Source: Aphanothece cf. minutissima CCALA 015 (GTDB taxonomy: Bacteria; Cyanobacteriota; Cyanobacteriia; PCC-6307; Cyanobiaceae). From it: a stretch of 37,487 nucleotides of DNA. Location of the stretch: the NCBI GenBank assembly GCA_003003925.1, contig PVWP01000015.1, positions 1 to 37,487 of the forward strand, given 5' to 3'. A program made the position numbers and the translations under genes. Of this stretch, positions 7,831-16,077 are shown in pieces. The notes under the pieces were generated by a model. That model was not told where the DNA came from. It saw nothing but the letters and a program-made list of their open reading frames with translations, and did not search any database. How positions within the stretch are numbered: position 1 is the first letter of the stretch; every line of letters starts with the position of its first letter.

Positions 7831-9474
7831 ATGGCACCCCACTGGGACGTGGTGGTGGTCGGCAGTGGCGCCGCGGGCCTGATGACCTGCCTGGAGCTGC
7901 CCCCCCAGCTGCGGGTGCTGCTGCTGAGCAAATCCAGCTCCCCCCCCTCCGCCAGCCGCTGGGCCCAGGGTGGCATCGCCGCGGTGACCGGAGCCGACGA
8001 CAGCTTCGCCAGCCATATCGCCGACACCCTCAAGGCCGGCGCCGGTCTCTGCGATCCGGCCGCCGTCGAGGTGCTGGTGCGGGAGGCGCCGGCCTGCGTC
8101 GAGCGTCTCGTGCAGCTGGGCATGGACTTCGATCGCACCCCCCAGGGCCTCAGCACCACCCTGGAGGCGGCCCACAGCCACCGCCGCGTGCTGCATGCCC
8201 AGGACCGCACCGGCGGCGCGCTGGTGGACGCCCTGGAGCGGGAGGTGCGGCGCCGGCCAGGCCTCGAGCAACGCAAGGGCATCCCCGCCCTGCAGCTGTG
8301 GGTGGAGAACGGCCAGTGCCTGGGCCTGCAGGTGCTCGAAGGCCAGCGGCTGCGCTGGCTGCGGGCTGGAGCCGTGGTGCTGGCCAGCGGCGGCGGCGGC
8401 CATCTGTTCGCGCACACCACCAACCCGACCCAGGCCAGCGGCGACGGCGTCGCCATGGCCTGGAGCGCTGGTGCCCTGGTGCGGGACCTGGAGTTCGTGC
8501 AGTTCCACCCCACGGCGCTGATGCTGCCGGACGCCCCCCACTTCCTGATCAGCGAGGCGGTGCGCGGCGAGGGGGCCCGGCTGTTCGACGACGCCGGCCG
8601 CTCCCCGGTGGCCCGGCTGGAGGGGGGCGATCTGGCGCCGCGGGACCAGGTGAGCCGCGCCCTGGCCCGCTGCATGGCGGAGCATGGGGTCACCCACCTG
8701 TGGCTCGACCTCCGGCCGGTGGGACGCGAACGGCTGGAACGCCAGTTCCCCACCATCCTGCGCCGCTGCCGGGAGCTGGGGCTGGCCCCCGGCGAGGCCC
8801 CGATTCCGGTGGCCCCGGCCGCCCACTACTGGATGGGCGGCATCGGCACCGACCTGGAGGCCGCCACCAGCCTGAGGGGTCTCTACGCCGTGGGGGAGGT
8901 GGCCAGTACCGGGGTGCACGGGGCCAACCGGCTGGCCAGCAACTCGCTGATGGAATGCCTCGTCTTCGCCCGCCGGCTGCGCCATCTGCAGCCCCAGCCC
9001 CTTCCCCCAGCGCCCCTTGACGCCCCCCGCGACGCCCCGGCCCTGAGCGAGGCCGAAGCGCGCTCAGGGCCCGATGAAGCCACCCTGATCAGGGCCATCG
9101 CCGACCTGCGCCATCTCTGCTGGCAGGTGGCCGGCGTTGAGCGCCGCGGTGTCGACCTCATCACCGCCCTGCGGCGGGTGCGCAGCGAGCGATCGGGCCA
9201 TGAACGCTCCCCCCTGCTGCGGCGGGTCCACGACCTGCCCCACGACCAGGAACTGGCGCTGACGCCGGAGCAGAGCCGCCGCCTGCTGCTGCTGCAGGAC
9301 CTGCGCCAGCGGCTGGTGCTGGCGGAGCTGCTGATGGAGGCCGCCGCCTTCCGGGTCGAGAGCCGCGGCGGCCATCACCGCACCGATGCCCCGGCACCCC
9401 AACCGTTCTGGCGGCGCCACACGGTGCAGCAGCGGGGACACTCCCCCTTCACCACCCCGGTGGGGCAGGCCTGA
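7831..9474 (+). CDS. nadB: L-aspartate oxidase NadB
   Basis: A flavoprotein of 547 residues that oxidises L-aspartate to iminoaspartate, the first step of de novo NAD synthesis, with product handed to NadA. The N-terminal Rossmann motif VVVVGSGAAGL (residues 7-17) binds FAD. SASRWAQGGIAAV, the TGGALVDALE region, the catalytic-type segment EFVQFHPTAL, SEAVRGEGARL and GVHGANRLASNSLMECLVFA are hallmark segments of the fumarate reductase/NadB flavoprotein family. A C-terminal helical domain follows. I use the ATG at 7831, just before the FAD motif. An in-frame TTG at 7810, with GAAGGGG about 12 bases upstream, would add seven residues. nadA is not in the window. Confidence 0.95.
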   Translation: MAPHWDVVVVGSGAAGLMTCLELPPQLRVLLLSKSSSPPSASRWAQGGIAAVTGADDSFASHIADTLKAGAGLCDPAAVEVLVREAPACVERLVQLGMDFDRTPQGLSTTLEAAHSHRRVLHAQDRTGGALVDALEREVRRRPGLEQRKGIPALQLWVENGQCLGLQVLEGQRLRWLRAGAVVLASGGGGHLFAHTTNPTQASGDGVAMAWSAGALVRDLEFVQFHPTALMLPDAPHFLISEAVRGEGARLFDDAGRSPVARLEGGDLAPRDQVSRALARCMAEHGVTHLWLDLRPVGRERLERQFPTILRRCRELGLAPGEAPIPVAPAAHYWMGGIGTDLEAATSLRGLYAVGEVASTGVHGANRLASNSLMECLVFARRLRHLQPQPLPPAPLDAPRDAPALSEAEARSGPDEATLIRAIADLRHLCWQVAGVERRGVDLITALRRVRSERSGHERSPLLRRVHDLPHDQELALTPEQSRRLLLLQDLRQRLVLAELLMEAAAFRVESRGGHHRTDAPAPQPFWRRHTVQQRGHSPFTTPVGQA

Positions 9475-9501
9475 GGCAGGGGCCAGGAGTGAGGGCGCGG
9501 C

Positions 9502-10428
9502 TCAGTTGGCGATCGAGCCCTTGTAGCCGCTCAGGGCGGCAAGCTGGGCAAGGGTCTTCTGGCCGGAATCCAGCTGGCCCTTGATCTCCCAGGTGGGGAA
9601 GCCCTGGATGTTCTTGCTGGCGCAGAGGGCGGCCTGGCTGTTGCGGCCGTCGGGAGCGCACTCGATGATCTTGAGCTTGGCGGCGGCCTCCTTGCCGAAG
9701 AGCTGCTTCTGGTCGTGGCAGTGGGGGCACCAGTAGGCCGAATACATGACCGCGCCGGTGGCGGTGAGGTGATCGGCGAGGGCGACCGTGGCCGGCGTGC
9801 TGGCGGAGGTGACCGGGATCGGCATCCCCGGGCCCGTGGCCGACTCGGGCCGGTTGAGGGAGGTGGCCCAGCCGAGGCCGATCAGGCCGACGGCCAGCAC
9901 CGTGAGCACGCCCCGGAAGAGCAGGGCACCGGTGTCCTCCCATTCCCCGCCGATCAGGCTGAGCACGAACAGCGTCAGGCTGATGGCGGCGGACATCAGG
10001 CAGAAGGTGCAGAAGGCCTTGATCTGGAAGGCCATCACCCCCACCAGCACCAGGCTGAAGATCGCCATGCCGGCGCTGAGCAGGAACAGGCCCCACCAGC
10101 TGAGCCCGTTCAAGGAGGTGCGGGCCTCCCCCTTGAGCACCAGCGGCAGCACCGCCATCACCAGCACCGCGCCGTAGGCCAGGAAGCCGAACAGGGAGAG
10201 GGGCTGGCCGAAGACACTCCCCCAGGGGCTGTTGAGGACCTTGTCGCAGCCGTCGGCACCGCCGGGGCAGCTGAGGTCGCCGATCACGCCCCAGCGGTTG
10301 AGGGTGATCGAGGCGGTGTCGATCACGCCGATGGTGGCCAGAACGGCCATCACCACCCGCGCCCAGCGGCGACCCGGCTCGGGGCGGCGGCGACTCGTGA
10401 GGCGACTGGCGAGGCGAGTGGAAGTCAC
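9502..10428 (-). CDS. VKOR-thioredoxin fusion (vitamin K epoxide reductase family)
   Basis: 308 residues forming a complete oxidative-folding machine in one chain. An N-terminal four- to five-helix VKOR domain carries the loop cysteines C54/C61 and the quinone-side CXXC pair C140/C143 (CTFC). A linker of about 30 residues leads to a periplasmic thioredoxin-like domain with C234/C237 (WCPHC) and a second pair, C257/C269. The same cysteine set is seen in the structurally known Synechococcus VKOR homologue. In cyanobacteria the protein introduces disulfides into lumenal and periplasmic proteins and passes electrons to quinone. The start is uncertain: a GTG at 10428 is used, and an ATG at 10488 would add 20 basic residues. 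It diverges from rimO and ends convergently 27 bases from nadB. Confidence 0.93.
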   Translation of the reverse strand: MTSTRLASRLTSRRRPEPGRRWARVVMAVLATIGVIDTASITLNRWGVIGDLSCPGGADGCDKVLNSPWGSVFGQPLSLFGFLAYGAVLVMAVLPLVLKGEARTSLNGLSWWGLFLLSAGMAIFSLVLVGVMAFQIKAFCTFCLMSAAISLTLFVLSLIGGEWEDTGALLFRGVLTVLAVGLIGLGWATSLNRPESATGPGMPIPVTSASTPATVALADHLTATGAVMYSAYWCPHCHDQKQLFGKEAAAKLKIIECAPDGRNSQAALCASKNIQGFPTWEIKGQLDSGQKTLAQLAALSGYKGSIAN

Positions 10429-10554
10429 GGGGACCGGCGGATCTCGGTGCGATTCTCGCAGCCGCGGGGACTTGCATAGGGTGGACATCGGCGTTTGCCC
10501 CCCGGCCCGGCCCCAGCGGGCCGCAGGCCCGTCCCCCCTTCCTCCCGCAGCACC

Positions 10555-11949
10555 ATGCCCCCCCAGCCCGGCCGAGAACGGCCCACCGTGGCCTTCACCC
10601 ATCTGGGTTGCGAGAAGAACCGGGTGGACACCGAGCACATGCTCGGCCTGCTGGCCGAGGCGGGCTATGGGGTCAGCGCCGATGAGAGCGACGCCAAGGT
10701 GGTGGTGGTCAACACCTGCAGCTTCATCCAGGACGCCCGCGCCGAATCGGTCCGCACCCTGGTGGAGCTGGCGGAGCAGGGCAAGGAACTGATCATCGCC
10801 GGCTGTCTGGCCCAGCACTTCCAGCAGGAACTGCTCGATTCGCTGCCGGAGGCGCGGGCGATCGTCGGCACCGGCGACTACCAGCACATCGTCGAGGTGC
10901 TGGAGCGGGTGGAAGCCGGGGAGCGGGTCAACCGCGTGAGTGCGGTGCCCACCTTCGTGGGTGACGAGCACCTGCCCCGCTACCGCACCACCTCCGAGGC
11001 GGTGGCCTACCTGAAGGTGGCCGAGGGCTGCGACTACCGCTGCGCCTTCTGCATCATCCCGAAACTGCGGGGCGACCAGCGCTCCCGCCCGATCGAATCG
11101 ATCGTGGCGGAGGCCCGCCAGCTGGCCGAGCAAGGGGTGAAGGAGCTGATCCTGATCAGCCAGATCACCACCAACTACGGGCTGGACCTCTACGGCAGAC
11201 CCCGCCTCGACGACCTGCTGCGGGCCCTGGGGGAGGTGGAGATCCCCTGGATCCGGGTCCACTACGCGTACCCCACCGGCCTCACCGAGCCCGTCCTGGC
11301 CGCCTACCGGGACGTCCCCAATTTGCTGCCCTACCTGGATCTCCCCCTGCAGCACAGCCACCCGGAGGTGCTGCGGGCCATGAACCGCCCCTGGCAGACC
11401 GGGGTCAACGGCGCCCTGCTGCAGCGCATCCGCGACCAGCTGCCCGACGCGGTGCTGCGCACCACCTTCATCGTCGGCTTCCCCGGGGAAACGGAGGAGC
11501 ACTTCGAGCATCTGCTGGCGTTCGTGGCCGAGCAGCGCTTCGACCATGTGGGCGTCTTCACCTTCTCCCCCGAGGACGGCACCGCCGCCGCCGACCTGCC
11601 GGATCCGGTGCCCGCCGAGGTCGCCAGCGAGCGGCGGGACCGGCTGATGGCTCTGCAGCAGCCCATCGCCGCCGAGCGCAACGGCGCCTGGGTGGGCCGG
11701 ATCGTGGACGTCTTGATCGAGCAGGACAACCCCACCAGCGGCGCGATGCTGGGCCGCTGTGCCCGCTTCGCCCCCGACGTGGACGGGGAGGTGCACGTGA
11801 GCCCCGGCGAGGGCGGCCTGTGCGCCGCTCCCGGCACGATGGTGCCGGTGCGGATCACCGCCGCCGACACCTATGACCTGCGCGGCGAGGTGGTGGGGGC
11901 CGGCGCCATGGTGAGCGACGCCCTGGCGGCGACGCGGAGCCGGGCTTGA
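10555..11949 (+). CDS. rimO: Ribosomal protein S12 methylthiotransferase RimO
   Basis: 464 residues with the complete methylthiotransferase architecture. The N-terminal UPF0004 domain has cluster cysteines C19 (LGCEKN), C55 (NTCSF) and C84 (AGCLAQ). The radical SAM domain has C159/C163/C166 (CDYRCAFC). The C-terminal TRAM domain covers about 385-455. The [14 protein letters not shown] segment and the [19 protein letters not shown] stretch after the radical SAM motif distinguish RimO from MiaB. RimO adds a methylthio group to the conserved aspartate of ribosomal protein S12. The ATG at 10555 directly precedes the conserved core. The gene overlaps the next (MFS) gene by four bases (TTGA). Confidence 0.95.
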   Translation: MPPQPGRERPTVAFTHLGCEKNRVDTEHMLGLLAEAGYGVSADESDAKVVVVNTCSFIQDARAESVRTLVELAEQGKELIIAGCLAQHFQQELLDSLPEARAIVGTGDYQHIVEVLERVEAGERVNRVSAVPTFVGDEHLPRYRTTSEAVAYLKVAEGCDYRCAFCIIPKLRGDQRSRPIESIVAEARQLAEQGVKELILISQITTNYGLDLYGRPRLDDLLRALGEVEIPWIRVHYAYPTGLTEPVLAAYRDVPNLLPYLDLPLQHSHPEVLRAMNRPWQTGVNGALLQRIRDQLPDAVLRTTFIVGFPGETEEHFEHLLAFVAEQRFDHVGVFTFSPEDGTAAADLPDPVPAEVASERRDRLMALQQPIAAERNGAWVGRIVDVLIEQDNPTSGAMLGRCARFAPDVDGEVHVSPGEGGLCAAPGTMVPVRITAADTYDLRGEVVGAGAMVSDALAATRSRA

Positions 11950-13175
11950 GCCCCGGCGACGGAGGCGGCTGGCTGCAGCGGCACCAGCGCCCCCTGTTCC
12001 TGCTCGCCTCCGGCCTGAGCACCACCGGTTCCTTCGCCGGGCTGACGGCCAAGGGCTGGATCCTGATGGCCGGCACCGGCAATCCGCTGCTGCTCGCCCT
12101 GCACTTCGCCGCCCTGGCCCTGCCGAGCCTGGTGGTCAGCGGCCGGGCGGGGGTGCTCACGGATCGGCTGGGCTGCGAGCGGGTGCTGATCCGCTCCCAG
12201 TGGGGCCTGTTCGCCGGGGCGGCCCTGGGGGCCCTGGCCATTCCCCTGCTCCAGGGGGTGGCCCAGGTGGTGCTGCTGTTGCTGAGCACCCTGGTGGTGG
12301 GTGTCTCCAGTTCCTTCGAGCTGACGGCCCGCAGCAAGTACTGCTCGCTGCTGGTGGAACGGCCGGAGCAGGTGGCCCCCTACCTGGCCAGCTTCTCTGT
12401 GGTGTTCAACGTCGGCAAGCTGGTGGGCCCTCCCCTGGGGGGCTGGCTGGTGGCGCTCTCCGGGCCCGCCATGGCCCTGGCGATCGATGCGGCCTCCTAC
12501 CTGCTGCCGATCGCCACCGTGATCTGGCTGCTGCGGCCCCACCGGGAGCTGGAGCAGCGCAGCGCCGGGGGCGCCGGCGCCAGCCTCGGAGCCGCCTGGC
12601 GGGGCTGCGGGCCCACCCTGCGCCATGTGCTGCGGTTCACCACCGTGGCCTGTCTGGTCGGCTTCTTCCATCCGGGCCTGGCGCCCCTGATCGCCGCCGA
12701 GGTGATCGGGCCATCCCCGCAGGCCCTAGGCCTGTTCACCAGCGTGCTGGCCGCCGGCAGCATCGTCGGCGGGGTGGTACTGCAACGCAACAGTCGCGCC
12801 CTGAGCGAACGGCCGGCGCTGCTGCTGGGGGGCTGCGCTGTGGCGGTGGCCCTGGCCCAGCTGGGGATGGCCGCAGCTTCGGGGGGGCCGGCTGCCCTGG
12901 CGATGGCGTTGCTGCTGGGCGCCGGCACCGCCGGCCTGCTGGCCGGGTCGAACCTGATCCTGCAGGTGGGGGCGCCGATGGAGCTGCGCGGCCGCATGGC
13001 CGGTCTGGGGCAGATCGCCTTTCTCGGCGGCGGCGGCGTGAGCGGGCTGGTGGCCGCCGCCCTGGCGATGACCGTGGGGCTGACGACCACCTTCGCCCTG
13101 CTCGGCGGCGTCGGGCTGATGGTGGGGATGCTGGAGCTGGGGCGGAAAGGAGCCCTGCGGCTCAGATCAGCCTGA
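11946..13175 (+). CDS. MFS transporter
   Basis: 409 residues with about 12 predicted transmembrane helices and an MFS-type loop between helices 2 and 3 ([18 protein letters not shown]), resembling the DRxGRR motif of drug and siderophore exporters such as the EntS-like branch. The TTG start sits in a TTGA overlap with the rimO stop, implying coupled translation. An N-terminal cytoplasmic extension ([17 protein letters not shown]) precedes helix 1. No binding residues allow a substrate call; exporters of this subgroup handle small hydrophobic molecules or siderophores. The 3' end overlaps the convergent PetL-like gene by 14 bases. Confidence 0.82.
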   Translation: MSPGDGGGWLQRHQRPLFLLASGLSTTGSFAGLTAKGWILMAGTGNPLLLALHFAALALPSLVVSGRAGVLTDRLGCERVLIRSQWGLFAGAALGALAIPLLQGVAQVVLLLLSTLVVGVSSSFELTARSKYCSLLVERPEQVAPYLASFSVVFNVGKLVGPPLGGWLVALSGPAMALAIDAASYLLPIATVIWLLRPHRELEQRSAGGAGASLGAAWRGCGPTLRHVLRFTTVACLVGFFHPGLAPLIAAEVIGPSPQALGLFTSVLAAGSIVGGVVLQRNSRALSERPALLLGGCAVAVALAQLGMAAASGGPAALAMALLLGAGTAGLLAGSNLILQVGAPMELRGRMAGLGQIAFLGGGGVSGLVAAALAMTVGLTTTFALLGGVGLMVGMLELGRKGALRLRSA

Positions 13176-13278
13176 CGCCCTTGAGCACCACGGTGGCCAG
13201 GAAGGCGGCGGTCAGCCCGCCACCCACGAGCGCCAGATAGATCACCACACCCACGGACGCTGCTGCGAAGAACGCCAT
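13162..13278 (-). CDS. Tiny single-helix membrane protein, PetL-like
   Basis: A 38-residue ORF ending with one transmembrane helix and the C-terminus VLKGVRLI. The last 30 residues have the size and 'helix then G-(L/V)-(K/R)-x-I' ending of PetL, the small cytochrome b6f subunit of cyanobacteria and plastids. A GTG at 13254 would give exactly a 30-residue, PetL-sized product; tandem ATGs at 13281/13278 give 38-39 residues. No clear Shine-Dalgarno is seen for any start. Very small hydrophobic subunits are poorly conserved, so this is a reasoned guess. It could also be an unrelated small membrane protein. Confidence 0.5.
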   Translation of the reverse strand: MAFFAAASVGVVIYLALVGGGLTAAFLATVVLKGVRLI

Positions 13279-13432
13279 CATTACAGCAGAGGATCCGCCC
13301 CCTTCCGGCCCCAGGCCAGGGGAGAAGGGGGTAAAACCATGGGACATCTACCGAAACCGCCTAGGGTTGCGGCGCAGCGGAACCAGCCCGAGCCCCTGCC
13401 GCAGCCGCGCAAACGCCCACGGACGATCCAAA

Positions 13433-13460
13433 CCGGACCATCCACCCCGGACCATCCACC
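13433..13460. repeat. Perfect 14-bp tandem repeat upstream of the B12/radical SAM gene
   Basis: CCGGACCATCCACC occurs twice back to back, with a degraded third copy just upstream (near 13417-13430). The repeat ends 13 bases before the ATG at 13474. It may be a replication-slippage duplication, or part of the 5'UTR or of an alternative N-terminal extension. Confidence 0.7.
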
Positions 13461-13473
13461 AAGCCCCTGCAGC

Positions 13474-15084
13474 ATGCGCACCCTCTTCATCTATCCCGAG
13501 TTCCCGAAGACGTTCTGGAGCTACGAAAAGATCCTCGAGCTGGTCAACCGCAAGGTTCTCCTTCCCCCGCTCGGCATGGTCACCGTGGCGGCCCTGCTGC
13601 CCCAGACCTGGGAGATGAAGCTGGTCGACCGCAATGTCCGCGAGGTGACGGAGGCCGAGTGGAACTGGGCGGAACTGGTGGTGATCTCCGGGATGATCGT
13701 CCAGAAGGCCGATATGGCGGCCCAGATCGCCAAGGCCAAGCAGCGGGGCCTGCCGGTGGCGGTGGGCGGCCCCTTCGCCAGCTCCACCCCCGACGCCCCT
13801 GAGCTGCAGCTGGCCGATTTCAAGGTGCTCGACGAAGGGGAGATCACCCTGCCGATGTTCATCGAGGCGATCGAGCGCGGCGAGCGCCAGGGGCGGTTCA
13901 GCGCCGAAGGGGAGAAGCCCGACGTCACCGGCACCCCCATTCCCCGCTTCGACCTGCTTGAGCTGGACGCCTACGACTCGATGTCGGTCCAGTTCTCGCG
14001 CGGCTGCCCGTTCCAGTGCGAGTTCTGCGACATCATCGTGCTCTACGGGCGCAAACCGCGCACCAAGACCCCTGACCAGCTGGTGGCGGAGCTCCAGTAC
14101 CTCTACGACCTCGGTTGGCGCCGCTCGATCTTCCTGGTCGACGACAACTTCATCGGCAACAAGCGCAACGCCAAGTTGCTGCTGCCGGAGATCAAGCGCT
14201 GGCAGATCGACCACGGCTACCCCTTCAGCTTCGCCACCGAGGCCTCCGTGGACCTCGCCTCCGATGAGGAGATGATGCTGATGATGGCCGAGGCCCGCTT
14301 CGACAGCGTCTTCCTCGGCATCGAGACCCCCGACGAGGCCAGTCTCGAGACGGCCCGCAAGCTGCAGAACACGCGCAGCTCCCTGGAGGAATCGGTCGAC
14401 CGGATCACCTCCTACGGGATCCGGGTGATGGCGGGCTTCATCATCGGCTTCGACGGCGAGAAGCCCGGGGCCGGCGACCGCATCGTCGAGTTCGTCAGCC
14501 GCACCGGCATCCCCGCCGCGATGATGGGGATGCTGCAGGCCCTGCCCAACACCGGGCTCTGGCACCGCCTCGAGAAGGAAGGCCGGCTGGTCCAGGAGAA
14601 AACCGACGCCAAGGGCGTCAACCAGACCAACCTGCTCAACTTCGTGCCCACCCGGCCGATCCGGCAGATCGCCAACGAGTACGTCGACGCCTTCTGCCGC
14701 CTCTACGAGCCCAACGCCTACATCGACCGGGTCACGCACTACTACCTGAAGATGGGCCAGCCCCGCTGGCAGCAGTACGTGAAGGCTGCGGCCTTCGGCA
14801 AGGCCAGCCTGCCCAGCTGGACCGATGTGCGCGCCCTGCTGATCGTGATCTGGCGTCAGGGACTGAAGCGCGACACCCGCGGACGCTTCTGGCGCTCCCT
14901 GTTCACCATCGCCCGCCGCAACCCCAACAACCTGGAGCAGTTCCTGGTCACCCTCGCCCACAACGAGCACTTCCAGGAGTACCGGGGCGTGGTGACCCGC
15001 GAGATCCAGGATCAGCTGGCCGCCCTGCCCCCGGAACCGCCCGAAGGTTCGCGCGAAACCACCCGGGAGCTCCAGCCCGCGTAG
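13474..15084 (+). CDS. B12-binding-domain radical SAM protein (DUF4070 / HpnP-related)
   Basis: 536 residues: an N-terminal cobalamin-binding-like Rossmann domain (about 1-150), then a radical SAM core with CX3CX2C at C178/C182/C185 (CPFQCEFC), then a C-terminal DUF4070-type domain. This layout is that of class B radical SAM methylases, including the hopanoid C-2 methylase HpnP and many cyanobacterial paralogues of unknown substrate. No hopanoid gene is nearby, so I do not assign hpnP. The ATG at 13474 gives the family-typical [21 protein letters not shown] start. An in-frame ATG at 13339 with a good Shine-Dalgarno (GGAGAAGGGG, spacing 8) would add 45 Pro/Arg-rich residues not expected for the family. 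Confidence 0.85.
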   Translation: MRTLFIYPEFPKTFWSYEKILELVNRKVLLPPLGMVTVAALLPQTWEMKLVDRNVREVTEAEWNWAELVVISGMIVQKADMAAQIAKAKQRGLPVAVGGPFASSTPDAPELQLADFKVLDEGEITLPMFIEAIERGERQGRFSAEGEKPDVTGTPIPRFDLLELDAYDSMSVQFSRGCPFQCEFCDIIVLYGRKPRTKTPDQLVAELQYLYDLGWRRSIFLVDDNFIGNKRNAKLLLPEIKRWQIDHGYPFSFATEASVDLASDEEMMLMMAEARFDSVFLGIETPDEASLETARKLQNTRSSLEESVDRITSYGIRVMAGFIIGFDGEKPGAGDRIVEFVSRTGIPAAMMGMLQALPNTGLWHRLEKEGRLVQEKTDAKGVNQTNLLNFVPTRPIRQIANEYVDAFCRLYEPNAYIDRVTHYYLKMGQPRWQQYVKAAAFGKASLPSWTDVRALLIVIWRQGLKRDTRGRFWRSLFTIARRNPNNLEQFLVTLAHNEHFQEYRGVVTREIQDQLAALPPEPPEGSRETTRELQPA

Positions 15085-15114
15085 GTAGGGGGCGCCGGGA
15101 GTACGGTCCATGCA

Positions 15115-15139
15115 CTGCATCCATGACGCTCTGATGCAG
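15115..15139. promoter_or_regulatory. Inverted repeat before the 15150 gene
   Basis: CTGCATC (15115-15121) and GATGCAG (15133-15139) form perfect 7-base arms around an 11-base spacer. A further GATGCAG at 15149-15155 contains the ATG of the following gene, so the 5' arm could pair either with the nearby copy or with the start codon region. Confidence 0.4.
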
Positions 15140-15149
15140 CGGGGCAGCG

Positions 15150-15671
15150 ATGCAGAAGACCGCCGAAGCGAAGGGCCGGTTCACCCGTGCCTCGGTTCTG
15201 GCCATCGTCGCCGGATGCGGCCTGCTGGGCCTGGCCCTGAGCCGCTGGGACCCCCTGGGCCCCCAGTCGATGATCTGCCGCCACCGGGATGACCCCACCG
15301 GGCAGATCGACTTCCGCGTCGACGTGGGGCGGGGGGAGGACCGGGTGCGCTTCGCCGACGGCCAGATCCTGCCGGTGAAAAGCTCCCGCGACCGGATCAC
15401 CTTTCTGGAGAAGGAATCCAACAACTTCCACCTCTCCGACAACGACGGCGATGAGGTGGCCCTGGGCCATGCGCCCACCAGCCAGCCGCTTCCGGGACTC
15501 GCGGCCCTGAAGCCCCCGATGGTGCTGCATCCGGATCAGCACCACGACGTGGAGCACCACACCACGATCGACCGTCGCAGCCTCACCTTTCAGGAAAACG
15601 CCATGCTGAAAGGGGGCGGGCGCGGGGCCTTGATGATGGACGGCCGCTGCCGTCTCGTCGCCGCCGGCTGA
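15150..15671 (+). CDS. Unknown membrane-anchored protein, His-rich C-terminal part
   Basis: I do not recognise this 173-residue protein. It has a short basic N-terminus, one hydrophobic segment (ASVLAIVAGCGLLGLAL, about 14-30) that can serve as signal anchor or uncleaved signal, and then a hydrophilic domain predicted outside the cytoplasm. The region 128-145 is notable for clustered histidines (HPDQHHDVEHHTT), which could bind a metal; this is inference. A 'DxxTGQIDFRVDVGRGEDRVRFADG' stretch suggests beta-strands. It lies 65 bases after the B12/radical SAM gene on the same strand and ends 22 bases from the convergent DUF4346 gene. Confidence 0.65.
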   Translation: MQKTAEAKGRFTRASVLAIVAGCGLLGLALSRWDPLGPQSMICRHRDDPTGQIDFRVDVGRGEDRVRFADGQILPVKSSRDRITFLEKESNNFHLSDNDGDEVALGHAPTSQPLPGLAALKPPMVLHPDQHHDVEHHTTIDRRSLTFQENAMLKGGGRGALMMDGRCRLVAAG

Positions 15672-15693
15672 ATCGGACCCCGGCGGGCCTGGG

Positions 15694-16077
15694 CTAGTCC
15701 TGCACGTAGGGCAGACCCGCCACGAGGCACTGCTCCGCCTTCTGGAGCTCCCGGCCCAGGTAGAGGGCGTGGTCGAGCCGCGAGAGGGGATGGGGACCGT
15801 CTCCCTCGGTCAGGGCGATGCCGAGTTCCTTGGCACTGCGGCCCCGGTACACGGCCCGGGGCGCCCGCGGGTCGCCGCCCCGGCAGCTGAGCACCTCACC
15901 GGTGTCGGGGTCGGTGGCCAGGCCCCGTTCATCGATGCCGTTGGCAAAGTGCTCGGCCACCAGCTCCCCGGCGGCGGCATCCACCTTGATCAGGAAGTAG
16001 CCCGCCGCGTCGAGGTGGATGAAGCGCTGCGAGAGAGCCTCATCCAGGCTCTGGCGGGGGGTCGGGTCGGGGTGCAT
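15694..16077 (-). CDS. DUF4346 protein
   Basis: A 127-residue cytoplasmic protein. The succession FIHLDAAGYFLIKVD, AEHFANGIDERGLATDPDTGEVLSCRGG, AVYRGRSAKELGIAL and SRLDHALYLGRELQKAEQCLVAGLPYVQD matches the cyanobacterial DUF4346 family. In some organisms that domain is attached to tetrahydromethanopterin or pterin-related proteins; here it stands alone. No catalytic residues can be assigned. Its start overlaps the 3' end of the upstream FemAB-like gene by 38 bases, so the two are probably co-transcribed. Confidence 0.75.
   Translation of the reverse strand: MHPDPTPRQSLDEALSQRFIHLDAAGYFLIKVDAAAGELVAEHFANGIDERGLATDPDTGEVLSCRGGDPRAPRAVYRGRSAKELGIALTEGDGPHPLSRLDHALYLGRELQKAEQCLVAGLPYVQD

Noticed and set aside
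9502..11796. 764-codon minus-strand frame covering rimO and the VKOR fusion
   Set aside because: Only the last 308 codons encode a recognisable protein; the rest is an antisense shadow of rimO.
13474..15084. Assigning hpnP (hopanoid C-2 methylase)
   Set aside because: Domain layout agrees, but cyanobacteria have several paralogues of unknown substrate and no hopanoid gene is near; the symbol would be a guess.
13348..15120. 590-codon minus-strand ORF opposite the B12/radical SAM gene
   Set aside because: Low-complexity shadow translation; the plus strand has radical SAM cysteines and a family-typical sequence.
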